DNA from: Frateuria edaphi | GTDB taxonomy: Bacteria; Pseudomonadota; Gammaproteobacteria; Xanthomonadales; Rhodanobacteraceae | Direction of reading: 5' to 3' | Length of the DNA stretch: 64,000 nucleotides | NCBI RefSeq assembly: GCF_021117405.1 | Contig: NZ_CP088251.1 | Coordinates: 3,085,001 to 3,149,000 of the forward strand | In this document: piece by piece, positions 17,805 through 30,161 of the stretch | Position numbering within the stretch: the stretch's first letter is position 1 | How the letters are laid out: each line of letters starts with the position of its first letter | Position numbers and translations under genes: made by a program | The notes under the pieces: generated by a model | The model's database searches: none | The model's input: only the letters and a program-made list of their open reading frames with translations | What the model was told of the DNA's origin: nothing

Positions 17805-19067
17805 ATGAGTCCTGCTTCCCGTTCCGGCCGACTGCTCTATGCACAGTCCGGCGGGGTCACCGCGGTGATCAACGCCACCGCCGCCGGGGTGATCGAGACG
17901 GCGCGCGCGCGGGGCGTGCCGGTTTACGCGGCCCGCAACGGCATCCTGGGCGCGTTGCGCGAGGAGCTGATCGATACGACGAAAGAGTCGAGAACCGCCA
18001 TCGCCGCGCTGCGCCACACGCCCGGCGGCGCCTTTGGCTCGTGTCGCTACAAACTCAAGTCGCTGGAGGACAACCGCGCCGAGTACGAGCGGCTGATCGA
18101 GGTGCTGCGCGCCCACGACATCCGCTGGTTCCTCTACAACGGCGGCAACGATTCGGCCGACACCGCACTGAAGATCTCCCAGCTCGGCAAGGCGATGGGC
18201 TACGACATCCGCTGCATCGGCGTGCCCAAGACGGTGGACAACGACCTGGCGGTGACCGACTGCTGCCCGGGGTTCGGCTCGGTGGCCAAGTACACCGCCG
18301 TGTCGGTGCTGGAGGCCAGCCTGGACGTGGCGTCGATGGCCGACACCTCGACCAAAGTATTCGTGCTGGAAGTGATGGGCCGCCACGCCGGCTGGATCGC
18401 CGCCGCCGCCGGCCTCGCCGGCGAAGGCCCGGACGCGCCGCCGCACGTGATCCTGTTCCCCGAAAACGTGTTCGAGGAAGCGGCGTTCCTGGCCAAGGTC
18501 AAGGACACGGTCGAGCGGGTGGGCTGGTGCACGGTGGTCGCTTCGGAAGGCGTGCGCGACGCGGCTGGCCGTTTCCTCGCCGAGGGCGGCACGCGCGATG
18601 CCTTCGGCCACGCGCAGTTGGGTGGCGCGGCCTCGGTGCTGGCGCAACTGGTCAAGGACAAGCTCAAGTACAAGGTGCACTGGGCGCTGCCTGATTACCT
18701 GCAACGCTCGGCCCGCCACCTGGCCTCGGCTACCGACGCGCTGCAGGCCTACGCGGTCGGCCGCGCGGCGGTGGAGTTCGCGCTGGCCGGGATGAACGCG
18801 GTGATGCCGGTGATCGTGCGTACCTCGGACTCGCCTTACCGCTGGAAAATCGAGCCGGCGGAGCTGAAGAAGATCGCCAACCGCGAAAAGAAACTGCCCA
18901 GAAGTTTTGTCCGCCGCGACGGTTTCGGCATCACCGACGCCGCGCGCCGCTACCTGTCGCCGCTCATCCGCGGCGAGGCACCGCCGCCCTACGGCAAGGA
19001 CGGCCTGCCTGCCTACGTTTCCCTGCGCAACGTGGCGGTAGCCAGGCGCCTGCCTGCCTTTCCCTGA
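17805..19067 (+). CDS. pfp: pyrophosphate-dependent 6-phosphofructokinase
   Basis: Interconverts fructose 6-phosphate and fructose 1,6-bisphosphate using PPi. The 420-residue protein has the loop GGNDS (113-117) with an aspartate at the position that is Gly in ATP enzymes, and PKTVDND (141-147) with lysine in place of that loop's Gly. Both marks define the PPi type. MGRHAGWIAAAAGLA is the substrate loop. The ATG at 17805 has AAGGAG seven bases before it; the in-frame ATG at 17778 lacks one. PPi-linked neighbours (hppA, ppa) lie downstream. Confidence 0.93.
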   Translation: MSPASRSGRLLYAQSGGVTAVINATAAGVIETARARGVPVYAARNGILGALREELIDTTKESRTAIAALRHTPGGAFGSCRYKLKSLEDNRAEYERLIEVLRAHDIRWFLYNGGNDSADTALKISQLGKAMGYDIRCIGVPKTVDNDLAVTDCCPGFGSVAKYTAVSVLEASLDVASMADTSTKVFVLEVMGRHAGWIAAAAGLAGEGPDAPPHVILFPENVFEEAAFLAKVKDTVERVGWCTVVASEGVRDAAGRFLAEGGTRDAFGHAQLGGAASVLAQLVKDKLKYKVHWALPDYLQRSARHLASATDALQAYAVGRAAVEFALAGMNAVMPVIVRTSDSPYRWKIEPAELKKIANREKKLPRSFVRRDGFGITDAARRYLSPLIRGEAPPPYGKDGLPAYVSLRNVAVARRLPAFP

Positions 19068-19196
19068 GGCGACAGGCACCCGTTTCCTTGCTGAGCGTCA
19101 CGTGAAGGCCGTGTGGAGGTGGCTACCATGCGTTCAGTCGCAGATTCCTACGCTGCGAATCACCCGGGCCCCGCGCCCGGCCAAGGGAGAGACACG

Positions 19197-19508
19197 ATGA
19201 AATTCCTGCTGAGCGCCCTGTTTGCCCTGCCGCTGCTTGCCGCCAGTGGCGCGGCGCTGGCCGACCATGACCACGGCCGCGGGCGCGGCCACGACAAGCA
19301 CGGCCACGACGAGGGCTGGCACGGCCACGGCCATCACCACTGGGAGCGCGGGAGCCGCTACGAGGGCACGGTCGTGGTCATCCACGACTACGAGCGCGTC
19401 CGCCTGCGCCCGCCGCCGCGTGGCTATCACTGGGTGCGCGACGACAACAACGATTACGTGCTGGTCGCCATCGCCACCGGCATCATCCTGGACTACGTGC
19501 TCAACTGA
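19197..19508 (+). CDS. RcnB-family His-rich periplasmic protein
   Basis: A 103-residue secreted protein. The signal peptide (1-22, ALA-DH) is followed by a His/Asp/Gly-rich stretch (about 22-48). The RcnB/YohN motif then appears, PPRGYHWVRDDNNDYVLVAIATGIILDYVLN. RcnB in E. coli is linked to nickel/cobalt homeostasis. The His-rich segment could bind metal, but no metal-transport gene lies nearby. AAGGGAGAG precedes the ATG, and a 14-bp hairpin follows the stop. Confidence 0.8.
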   Translation: MKFLLSALFALPLLAASGAALADHDHGRGRGHDKHGHDEGWHGHGHHHWERGSRYEGTVVVIHDYERVRLRPPPRGYHWVRDDNNDYVLVAIATGIILDYVLN

Positions 19509-19524
19509 GCCTTCGTGGGCTCTG

Positions 19525-19560
19525 ACGCGGCCGGGGCGCTTCGCCCCGGCCGCGTGCGTT
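19525..19560 (+). terminator. strong hairpin after the RcnB-like gene
   Basis: Arms ACGCGGCCGGGGCG (19525-19538) and CGCCCCGGCCGCGT (19542-19555) are perfectly paired and followed by GCGTTTCC. Confidence 0.65.
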
Positions 19561-19702
19561 TCCGGCGCCCGCTGCGGCGCACAACGATCAATCACATCTC
19601 CCCTGCCTATACTCGCCGAGGCCGCTGTCGAAGCGGCCTGGGGCGAGCTGCCCGTGAGGCAACCCGCCTGTCGCGGTATCCACTCACCTGGGGAGGCACC
19701 GA

Positions 19703-21745
<2,043 letters not shown>

Positions 21746-21820
21746 GCCGCCTCGAACCCGCTCCCACTCTTCTCCGGGGAGAGGATCGGGGACGGGCCGC
21801 TCTTGCGACTGACCCACTGC

Positions 21821-21848
21821 CGAAGGCCCTTCACGGGCCTTCGCTTTT
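21821..21848 (+). terminator. rho-independent terminator of hppA
   Basis: Arms CGAAGGCCC (21821-21829) and GGGCCTTCG (21835-21843), 5-nt loop, followed by CTTTT. Confidence 0.85.
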
Positions 21849-21999
21849 GTGGGACGCACTAGCGGGGTTCTCCGCGAGGCCCCGCACACGTCCCAGCCGT
21901 CTTCCGGAGGCCAGAGGGAGCAAGGCGCGCCCGACGTCCCTCACAGGCACTGCATCGCCCCAACGGCCACACTCACCCGCTCCACAGGGGATATCCGAT

Positions 22000-24111
22000 A
22001 TGACCCACACACGCTGGCTCGCCCTTGCGCTGGGCCTCACACTGGTAGGCATGACACACGCACAGACCTCCGCGCCGATCGGCGCACACGCCACCGGCGA
22101 CGCGTACCTCTGGCTCGAGGACATCGATGGCGTCCGCGCCATGGACTGGGTCAAGCAGCAGGATGCGGCCACGGTCGCCGACTACGCCCAGTCACCCGAA
22201 TTCAAGCGGCTCGATGCCCGACTGCTCGAAGTGCTCGACTCGAACGAGCGGATCCCCTTCGTGGAGAAGCTGGGCGGGCACTACTACAACTTCTGGCGCG
22301 ACAAGTCCCACCCCAAGGGTCTGTGGCGGCGCACGACGCTGGCCGAATACCGCAAGGCGGACCCGGCCTGGGAAACGGTGCTGGATCTGGACGCGCTGGC
22401 CGCGACCGAGCACGAGAACTGGGTCTGGCATGGCGCGCAGTGCCTGAAGCCCGACTATCGCCGCTGTCTGCTCTCGCTCTCGCGCGGCGGCGCGGATGCC
22501 GATGTCGTGCGCGAGTTCGACCTGCATGACAAGGCGTTCGTCGAGGGTGGCTTCATGTTGCCCGAAGCCAAGAGCCAGGTGGCCTGGGCCGACCGGGACC
22601 ACATCTTCGTGGGCACGGACTTCGGTCCTGGCTCGATGACCGAATCGAGCTACCCGCGTATCGCCAAGCTGTGGACCCGCGGCACGCCGCTGGCCGAGGC
22701 GAAGACGATCTACGAGGGCAAGTCGGAGGATCTCGCGGTCAGTGCCTACCGTGATCTGACGCCCGGCTACGAGCGCAGCTTCGTGCAGCGCGCACTGGCC
22801 TTCTACGACAGCGAGAGCTACCTGCTGGGCAAGGATGGCAAGCTCACGCGCATCGACGTGCCCACCGACGCCGAAACCAGCGTCGAGCGCGAGTGGCTGC
22901 TGATCGAGCCACGCAGCGATTGGGCCATCGGCGGCCACACCTACAAGGCCGGCTCGCTGCTGGCGACGAACTTCGGCGATTTCATGGCGGGCAAGCGCGA
23001 CGTCACCGTGCTTTTCGAGCCGACCGACACCACCGCGCTGGACGGCTTTTCCTGGACGCGCCACCACCTGATCCTCAACGTGATGGACGACGTGGTGAAC
23101 CGGCTCGAAGTGCTCACCCCGCAACCGGGCGAATGGAAGCGCCAGCCGCTCCGTGGCGCGCCGGCGCTGTCCTCGATCGACGCCGGCGGCATCGACGCGG
23201 ACGAAAGCGACGACTACTTCCTCACGGTCACCGGTTTCCTGCAGCCGACAACGCTGTACTACGGCACGCTCGGCAACGGCGATGCCGAGGCCATCAAGCA
23301 CAGCCCGGGCTTCTTCGACGCCTCGAAATACCAGGTCAGCCAGCATTTCGTGCATTCGAAGGACGGTACCCGCGTTCCGTACTTCGAGATCGCGCCGAAG
23401 GAGCTGAAGCTCGACGGCAACAATCCCACGCTGCAATACGGCTACGGCGGCTTCGAGATCTCGTTGCAGCCGAGCTACAGCGGCAGCATCGGCCGCGCCT
23501 GGCTGGAGCACGGTGGCGTCTACGTGATCGCCAACATCCGCGGCGGTGGCGAATACGGCCCGCGCTGGCACAAGGCCGCGCTCAAAGCCCATCGCCTGCG
23601 CGCCTACGAGGACTTCGCGGCGGTGTCGGAAGACCTGATCCAGCGCAAGGTCACTTCGCCGAAGCACCTTGCCGCGATGGGCGGCAGTAACGGCGGCCTG
23701 CTGATGGGCAACATGCTCACGCTCTATCCTCAGCTCTATGGCGCGATCGTCAGCCAGGTCGCGCTATTGGACATGAAGCGGTACACGCATCTGTCCGCAG
23801 GCGCATCCTGGATGGCCGAGTACGGCGATCCGGACAAGCCGGCCGAGTGGGCCTGGATCAAGACCTTCTCGCCGTACGAGAACGCCCGGCCGGGCAAGGC
23901 GTACCCGCCGGTGCTGTTCACTACCTCTACCCGCGATGACCGCGTGGGTCCCGCGCACGCGCGCAAGATGGCAGCGAAGATGCAGGCGATGGGTTACGAC
24001 GCGGACTTCTACGAGAACATCGAAGGCGGCCACGGCGGCGCGGCGGACAACAAGCAGTCGGCTTTCATGCACGCGCTCGAATACACCTGGCTGTGGCGGC
24101 ACGTAAAATGA
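22000..24111 (+). CDS. prolyl oligopeptidase family serine peptidase (S9A)
   Basis: A 703-residue exported peptidase with a signal peptide (about 1-21, THA-QT). The N-terminal half is the beta-propeller (YLWLEDIDG start motif). The C-terminal alpha/beta-hydrolase domain has the nucleophile S563 in GGSNGGLLMG, the aspartate in TSTRDDRVGPAHARKM and the histidine in EGGHGGAADNKQ. It probably cleaves small peptides after proline in the periplasm. The long open frame continuing upstream of 22000 is an artefact of GC-rich sequence. Confidence 0.93.
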   Translation: MTHTRWLALALGLTLVGMTHAQTSAPIGAHATGDAYLWLEDIDGVRAMDWVKQQDAATVADYAQSPEFKRLDARLLEVLDSNERIPFVEKLGGHYYNFWRDKSHPKGLWRRTTLAEYRKADPAWETVLDLDALAATEHENWVWHGAQCLKPDYRRCLLSLSRGGADADVVREFDLHDKAFVEGGFMLPEAKSQVAWADRDHIFVGTDFGPGSMTESSYPRIAKLWTRGTPLAEAKTIYEGKSEDLAVSAYRDLTPGYERSFVQRALAFYDSESYLLGKDGKLTRIDVPTDAETSVEREWLLIEPRSDWAIGGHTYKAGSLLATNFGDFMAGKRDVTVLFEPTDTTALDGFSWTRHHLILNVMDDVVNRLEVLTPQPGEWKRQPLRGAPALSSIDAGGIDADESDDYFLTVTGFLQPTTLYYGTLGNGDAEAIKHSPGFFDASKYQVSQHFVHSKDGTRVPYFEIAPKELKLDGNNPTLQYGYGGFEISLQPSYSGSIGRAWLEHGGVYVIANIRGGGEYGPRWHKAALKAHRLRAYEDFAAVSEDLIQRKVTSPKHLAAMGGSNGGLLMGNMLTLYPQLYGAIVSQVALLDMKRYTHLSAGASWMAEYGDPDKPAEWAWIKTFSPYENARPGKAYPPVLFTTSTRDDRVGPAHARKMAAKMQAMGYDADFYENIEGGHGGAADNKQSAFMHALEYTWLWRHVK

Positions 24112-24117
24112 GGCGTC

Positions 24118-24137
24118 CGGCGGCCGCCCGGCCGCCG
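24118..24137 (+). terminator. G/C hairpin after the prolyl oligopeptidase gene
   Basis: CGGCGGCCG (24118-24126) pairs with CGGCCGCCG (24129-24137) with a 2-nt spacer. There is no T tract, so it may act as an attenuator before the oxygenase gene. Confidence 0.4.
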
Positions 24138-24157
24138 CAACCAACCGCATCGAGCTC

Positions 24158-24988
24158 ATGAAGGCTTCTTCCGGCAACATCGCCCCCCAGTTGCGCGAGT
24201 GGATCCTTGCCACCGCTCGCGCGGGCCACGGCGTGCCGGAAGTCCTCAAGCTGCTCAAGGACGCCGGCTATCCGCCGGCGCAATGTCGCAGCGCGGTGGC
24301 GGAGGTGCTGAAGATCCCGCTGAGCTCGATCAACGCCAGCGCGCCCGGCGGGCGGCGCACCCGCGCGCCGGCCGCACCTCGGCTGTCCGTCGACGGCCAT
24401 GAGGTGCGTGTGAGCGCCGGCATGGAGGCGCCAATCGTGCGCGTACTGGACGGCCTGCTCGATGCCGGCGAATGCGCCGCGCTGATCGAGTCGGCGCGAC
24501 CCAGGCTGGATCGCGCGATGACCGTGGCCGACGACGGCAGGCACCAGGTCGATGAGCGGCGCACCAGCGCCGGGATGTTCTTCAAGCTCGGCGAGACGCC
24601 GCTGGTGCGCAACATCGAAGCACGCCTCGCCAAGCTGCTCGACCTTCCGGTCGAGCACGGCGAGGGCCTGCAGGTGCTGCATTACCTGCCCGGCCAGGAA
24701 TACGAGCCGCACTACGACTGGTTCGACCCCACCCAGCCAGGCTACGCGGCGGTGACGGCGCGCGGCGGCCAGCGCATCGCGAGCGTGGTGATGTACCTCA
24801 ACACACCCGAGGAAGGCGGCGGCACCGCGTTCCCGAACGTCGGGCTGACGGTCACCGCGCAGACCGGGTCAGCCGTTTATTTCGCCTACGAAGGCGGCGA
24901 CACCAGCTCGCTGCATGCTGGTTTGCCGGTGATCCGCGGAGAGAAGTGGATCGCTACCAAGTGGCTGCGCGAGCGGCCTCTGCGATAA
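24158..24988 (+). CDS. 2-oxoglutarate/Fe(II) oxygenase, prolyl 4-hydroxylase type
   Basis: A 276-residue cytoplasmic dioxygenase. Residues 1-60 are helical, with no signal. The double-stranded beta-helix carries the iron ligands H185 and D187 (EPHYDWFDP) and H253 (SSLHAGLPV), plus the 2-oxoglutarate lysine K263 (GEKWIATKW). The EEGGGTAFPNVG loop is typical of prolyl 4-hydroxylases. The target protein is unknown. It follows a proline-specific peptidase after 46 bp, but a shared role is only suggestive. Confidence 0.9.
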   Translation: MKASSGNIAPQLREWILATARAGHGVPEVLKLLKDAGYPPAQCRSAVAEVLKIPLSSINASAPGGRRTRAPAAPRLSVDGHEVRVSAGMEAPIVRVLDGLLDAGECAALIESARPRLDRAMTVADDGRHQVDERRTSAGMFFKLGETPLVRNIEARLAKLLDLPVEHGEGLQVLHYLPGQEYEPHYDWFDPTQPGYAAVTARGGQRIASVVMYLNTPEEGGGTAFPNVGLTVTAQTGSAVYFAYEGGDTSSLHAGLPVIRGEKWIATKWLRERPLR

Positions 24989-25249
24989 GCGGGCTGCGAC
25001 GGGCGATTCCAGCACCCGTTCGCGCTGAGCGTAGCCGCCGGCGAGGTCGAAGCGCCTCGAACCCCAGGATCGAACCCATCTCTGCCTGGAGAGGAGGTGT
25101 CGACAGGCTCGAGCGAGAGGCATGACACGCTTTTTGGCATGTCCTCGAATAGCCGCCCGCTAAACAGCCGCCGCTCGCTTCGCTGCATTGCAGCAGCGTT
25201 TGCCGTATCCTTTCGCGCCTCGCTTTTTCGTTCCCCCCGAAGGATTCCC

Positions 25250-25783
25250 ATGGGTCTGCATCACGTCCCCGCCGGCCGCAACGTGCCGGACGAAATCAAC
25301 GTCGTCATCGAAATTCCCAAGGACGCCGAACCGGTCAAATACGAAGTGGAAAAGGAAAGCGGCGCGATTTTCGTCGACCGCATCCTGTCCACCCCGATGC
25401 GCTACCCGTGCAACTACGGCTACGTGCCGGGCACGCTGGGCGGCGACGGCGATCCGCTGGATGCGCTGGTGATCCTGCCGCTGCCGCTGATCCCCGGCTC
25501 GGTGATCCGCTGCATCCCGGTCGGCATGCTCAAGATGTCCGACGAGGCCGGCAGCGACGAGAAGCTGATCGTGCTCCCCGCGCCGAAGATCTTCCCTGGC
25601 TACGCGCACATCAACGACATCAAGGGCGTCTCGCCGCACTGGCTCGAGCGCATCGGCCACTTCTTCGAGCACTACAAGGACCTGGAGAAGGGCAAGTGGG
25701 TGAAGGTCGATGGCTGGGTCGGCGCCGAGGAAGCGAAGGCCGAGATCCTTGCCGGCGTCGAGCGCTACAAAGCCGCGAAGTAA
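25250..25783 (+). CDS. ppa: inorganic pyrophosphatase (soluble, family I)
   Basis: Hydrolyses PPi in the cytoplasm. The 177-residue protein has MRYPCNYGYVP and the metal-binding DGDPLDALVI, with the downstream HWLERIGHFFEHYKDLE. The length is the bacterial hexameric type. CCCGAAGGA lies before the ATG. It is transcribed alone, with a strong terminator. A PPi-using glycolytic enzyme and a PPi-driven proton pump lie upstream within 8 kb. Confidence 0.97.
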   Translation: MGLHHVPAGRNVPDEINVVIEIPKDAEPVKYEVEKESGAIFVDRILSTPMRYPCNYGYVPGTLGGDGDPLDALVILPLPLIPGSVIRCIPVGMLKMSDEAGSDEKLIVLPAPKIFPGYAHINDIKGVSPHWLERIGHFFEHYKDLEKGKWVKVDGWVGAEEAKAEILAGVERYKAAK

Positions 25784-25797
25784 ACCGCTTTGCCCGA

Positions 25798-25830
25798 GGC
25801 GCGCCGCCAATCACGGCGGCGCGCCTTTTT
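25798..25830 (+). terminator. rho-independent terminator of ppa
   Basis: Perfect 11-bp arms GGCGCGCCGCC (25798-25808) and GGCGGCGCGCC (25815-25825), 6-nt loop, then TTTTT. Confidence 0.9.
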
Positions 25831-26756
25831 CATGCCTTGTGCGACGGGGCACGCTCCCACGGCGGCACCTCGCCCAGCTGTTCGGCCAGGAAATCCACGA
25901 ACGCGCGCACCCGCGGCGGCACCAGCCGGCGTTGCGGCATCACCGCCCAGATCGCGCTTTCCGGCAGGGAGTAATCGGGCAGCACCGCCTCCAGGCGACC
26001 GCTACGCAGCGCCTCGTGCACATGCCAGTGCGAATGCAGCGCGATGCCCTGCCCGGCCAGCGCGGCATCGCGGACCAGTTCGCCGAGCGTGCTTTCGAAG
26101 CGCCCGCGCACGCGGACCACGTGCTCCTGGCCCTGCCCATCGGTCAGCCGCCAGGTGTCCTGCCGCCCATGGCGGCCAGCCAGCAGCACGCATTCGTGAT
26201 CCACCAGTTCCGCCGGCGTGCGCGGGCGGCCGTGCCGCGCCAGGTACGCGGGCGAGGCGCACAGCAGGCGCCGGTTGGAGGCGAGCCGGCGCGCGATCAG
26301 GCTGGAGTCGTCCAGGGCGCCGATGCGAATCGCCAGGTCGTAGCCCGCGCCTACCAGGTCCTGCATCTCGTCGCTCAGGTGCGCAGACAGGCGCAGCTTC
26401 GGATGGCGCGCGAGGAATTCGGGCAACAGCGGCGAGAGGTACTGGCGTCCGAACGCGGCCGGCAGGGTCATGCGCAATGTGCCCGAGACGCTCACGGCGC
26501 TCTGGCGCAGGTCGGTGGTCAACGCGTCCAGGTCCTCCACCAGCGCGCGCCCCTGCTCGGCCAGCAGCAGGCCTTCCGGCGTGGGGTGCAGGCGGCGCGT
26601 GGTCCGCTGCAATAACCGCACTCCGAGGCCGCGTTCGAGTCGTTTCAGGCGCTGGCTGGCGACCGCCACCGAAAGGCCCAGGCTGCGTGCGGCAGCGCTG
26701 ATCGAACCGAGGTCAAGCACGCGCAGGAACAGGGTCAGGTCGTCCAGCCGGTCCAT
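25830..26756 (-). CDS. LysR-family transcriptional regulator
   Basis: A 308-residue regulator with an N-terminal winged helix-turn-helix (about 1-60: FLRVLDLGSISAAARSLGLSVAVASQRLKRLE) and a LysR substrate-binding domain (about 90-295). The ATG at 26756 is preferred; a TTG three codons upstream is possible. It is divergent from the tautomerase/aldo-keto reductase/dehydrogenase operon and probably controls it. The inducer is unknown. Confidence 0.92.
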   Translation of the reverse strand: MDRLDDLTLFLRVLDLGSISAAARSLGLSVAVASQRLKRLERGLGVRLLQRTTRRLHPTPEGLLLAEQGRALVEDLDALTTDLRQSAVSVSGTLRMTLPAAFGRQYLSPLLPEFLARHPKLRLSAHLSDEMQDLVGAGYDLAIRIGALDDSSLIARRLASNRRLLCASPAYLARHGRPRTPAELVDHECVLLAGRHGRQDTWRLTDGQGQEHVVRVRGRFESTLGELVRDAALAGQGIALHSHWHVHEALRSGRLEAVLPDYSLPESAIWAVMPQRRLVPPRVRAFVDFLAEQLGEVPPWERAPSHKA

Positions 26757-26797
26757 GATCTTCAATCGTTTGTTGAAAGCGATTCGTCATCCTGCTG

Positions 26798-26811
26798 CTT
26801 TCTGTCGAAAG
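26798..26811. promoter_or_regulatory. candidate LysR operator
   Basis: CTTTC-TGTC-GAAAG is a short palindrome in the 138-bp gap between the LysR gene and the divergent operon. Its position suits a LysR operator, but the match is short. Confidence 0.3.
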
Positions 26812-26894
26812 TGCAAGCGCCTAGCCTGCGCACTCGCGGCCGTGGTGATCAGTGACCCCGGCGCCCGACTTCGGTCTCAGCCGCAGGAGCCACC

Positions 26895-27298
26895 ATGCCA
26901 TTCACCCACGTCGCCATCCCCGCCGGAACGCCACCCGCTGACAAGGCCGCCATCGCCCGCGGCGTGCACGAAGCGATGGTCGCGACCCTCGGTATTCCCG
27001 ACGACGATTTCTTCCAGATGGTCTGCGAGTACCAGCCTGATGATTTCCTGTTCGACCGCGGCTTCCTCGGCGTGCAGCGCTCCGATCGCGTGGTCGTCAT
27101 CCGGATCACGTTGCGGCGAGGGCGCAGCGACGCGATGAAGCGCGACCTCTACGCCCGTGTCGCCGCCAACCTCGGCCGGGACGCGGACATCCGCCCACAG
27201 GACGTGTTCGTCTACCTGGTCGAGAACGATTTTTCCGACTGGTCGGTCGGCGGCGGTCGGATGAGCATGGAAATCGCCGTGCAGCGGGAGGTTGACGC

Positions 27299-27302
<4 letters not shown>
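26895..27302 (+). CDS. tautomerase family protein
   Basis: A 135-residue protein beginning MPFTHVAIPAG, so removal of Met leaves the N-terminal proline that serves as catalytic base in the tautomerase superfamily. The length equals two fused 4-oxalocrotonate tautomerase-like units. The exact reaction is unknown. The stop overlaps the next gene's ATG (ATGA). It is the first gene of the LysR-divergent operon. Confidence 0.85.
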
Positions 27303-28368
<1,066 letters not shown>

Positions 28369-28372
<4 letters not shown>

Positions 28373-29385
28373 AAGCCGTCGCCCTCACCCGCCATCTGCC
28401 CATCGACGATCCGGAATCCCTTCTCGACCTGAATCTGCCCGAGCCCGCCCATGGCGCGCACGACCTGCTCGTACGCGTGGAGGCAGTCTCGGCCAATCCC
28501 GTCGACACGAAACTTCGCGCGGCCGGACCGGAGATCGAGGCCTCCCCGCGCGTACTCGGCTTCGATGCCGCCGGCATCGTCGAAGCTGCAGGCGCGCGCG
28601 CCAGGGGCTTCGCAACGGGCGACCGCGTGTATTACGCCGGCGACGCCACGCGCCCGGGCAGCAACGCGCAGTTGCAAGCCGTCGATGCGCGCCTGGTCGC
28701 GCATGCGCCGCGCACGCTCGATCCCGCGCAGGCGGCGGCGCTGCCGCTGGTCTCGCTGACCGCGTGGGAACTGTTGTTCCAGCGCATGCCCTTCGACAGC
28801 GAACAGGGCGGCCGCGGACGCACGCTGCTGGTGATTGCGGGTGCGGGTGGGGTCGGTTCGATGGCCATCCAGTTCGCGCGACGGGCAGGCTTCCGCGTGA
28901 TCGCCACCGCGTCGCGGCCGGAGACGGCCGCGTGGTGTCGCCAGCTCGGCGCGGCCGCGACGATCGACCATCGTGAGCCGTTGGCGCCCCAACTAGCCGC
29001 ACTCGACCTCGCGCACGTCGATGCGGCGATCAACCTGGCCGACACCGACCGCTACTGGAACACCCTGGGCGAATTGGTCGCGCCGCAGGGGCATGTCGGC
29101 CTGATCGTGGAGCCGCGTGGGCCGTTGGCGATCGGCGGCCCGTACAAGGCCAAGTCGATCGGCATCCATTGGGAGTCGATGTTCACCCGTTCGCGCACCG
29201 CCGCCGCAGACCTGGCCGAGCAGGGCCGCATCCTCGCCCGCGTCGCGGCGCTCGTCGACGCCGGTCAGGTGCGCGGCATCGCCCGGGAAATCCTCTCGCC
29301 GATCAACGCGGCGAACCTGCGCGAAGCGCACCGGCGTCTCGAGGCGGGAAGGAGCATCGGCAAGCTGGTGCTCGCCGGCTGGTGA
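28369..29385 (+). CDS. zinc-type alcohol dehydrogenase / quinone oxidoreductase family protein
   Basis: A 338-residue MDR-family oxidoreductase: N-terminal GroES-like domain (VRVEAVSANPVDTKLR, FDAAGIVEAAG) and a Rossmann domain with IAGAGGVGSMAIQFARRAG. The catalytic zinc cysteine is missing, as in quinone oxidoreductase-like members. The GTG start overlaps the aldo/keto reductase stop. Third gene of the LysR-linked operon, probably part of a carbonyl or quinone detoxification set. Confidence 0.9.
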
Positions 29386-29386
29386 A

Positions 29387-30004
29387 TCAGTGCTGCCAGC
29401 CGGAGCCGGCGTTCGAGGACGGCTTCGCCGGGGGCTGCGGTTGCGCCGGTCGCGCCGGCTCACCCTGCTCGCCCAGTTGTGCCAGCAGCGTGGCCATGTC
29501 CTCGGCGTGCTCCTCCTCCTGCGCCAATACCTCTTCCATGATGCGGCGCGTGGTCGGATCGTCTCCGCCGATGTACTCGATGATCGCGCGGTAGGTGTCG
29601 ATCGCGATGCGTTCGGCCACCAGGTCCTCCTTGATCATGTCGACCAGGTTGGCGCCTTCGGCGTAGTCCGCGTGGGCGCGGCTGAGCAGGCCATCGGGAT
29701 TGAAGTTGGGCTTGCCGTCCAGTTGCGTGATGCGCTCGGCAATGCGGTCGGCGTGTTCCTGCTCCTGCTGCGCGTGCTCGAGGAACTCGGCCTTAACCGC
29801 CTGGGAGTGGATCCCGGAGGCCATGAAGTAGTGGTACTTGTAGCGCAGCGTGCAGACGATCTCGGTGGCCAGCGCCTCGTTGAGCAGCTTGATCACGGTC
29901 TCGCGGTCGGCGGTGTAGCCGGCGGTGATCGCACCCTGGTCGATGTGCTCGCGGGCACGTTTGCGGATGGCCTCGATGTCGGTCAGGAATGGCTTGCTTG
30001 CCAT
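29387..30004 (-). CDS. ferritin-like (bacterioferritin-type) protein
   Basis: A 205-residue four-helix protein. Iron-ligand motifs typical of the ferritin superfamily are visible: E in LNEALATEIVC, EQEQEHADRI, VAERIAIDTY and EEEHAEDMATLL. The C-terminal 25 residues are Pro/Ala/Gln-rich and low complexity. It would oxidise and store iron or protect DNA. The N-terminus MASKPFLTDIEAIR sets the start at 30004. It converges on the dehydrogenase gene with a 1-bp gap. Confidence 0.85.
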   Translation of the reverse strand: MASKPFLTDIEAIRKRAREHIDQGAITAGYTADRETVIKLLNEALATEIVCTLRYKYHYFMASGIHSQAVKAEFLEHAQQEQEHADRIAERITQLDGKPNFNPDGLLSRAHADYAEGANLVDMIKEDLVAERIAIDTYRAIIEYIGGDDPTTRRIMEEVLAQEEEHAEDMATLLAQLGEQGEPARPAQPQPPAKPSSNAGSGWQH

Positions 30005-30161
30005 GTCGGTCCCTCGGTGGTGGGTACCGGCGCAAGCTAGTGGAGACGGCGCGAAACGCCGGTGAAGCATGGCTTGCCCGTTTCCGCAGAGGGGCTTCGG
30101 CCCACCGTGGATCTTGGGGCGACGTCGATGGTCGGCCGAAGCCGACCTCACCTCCGCGCGA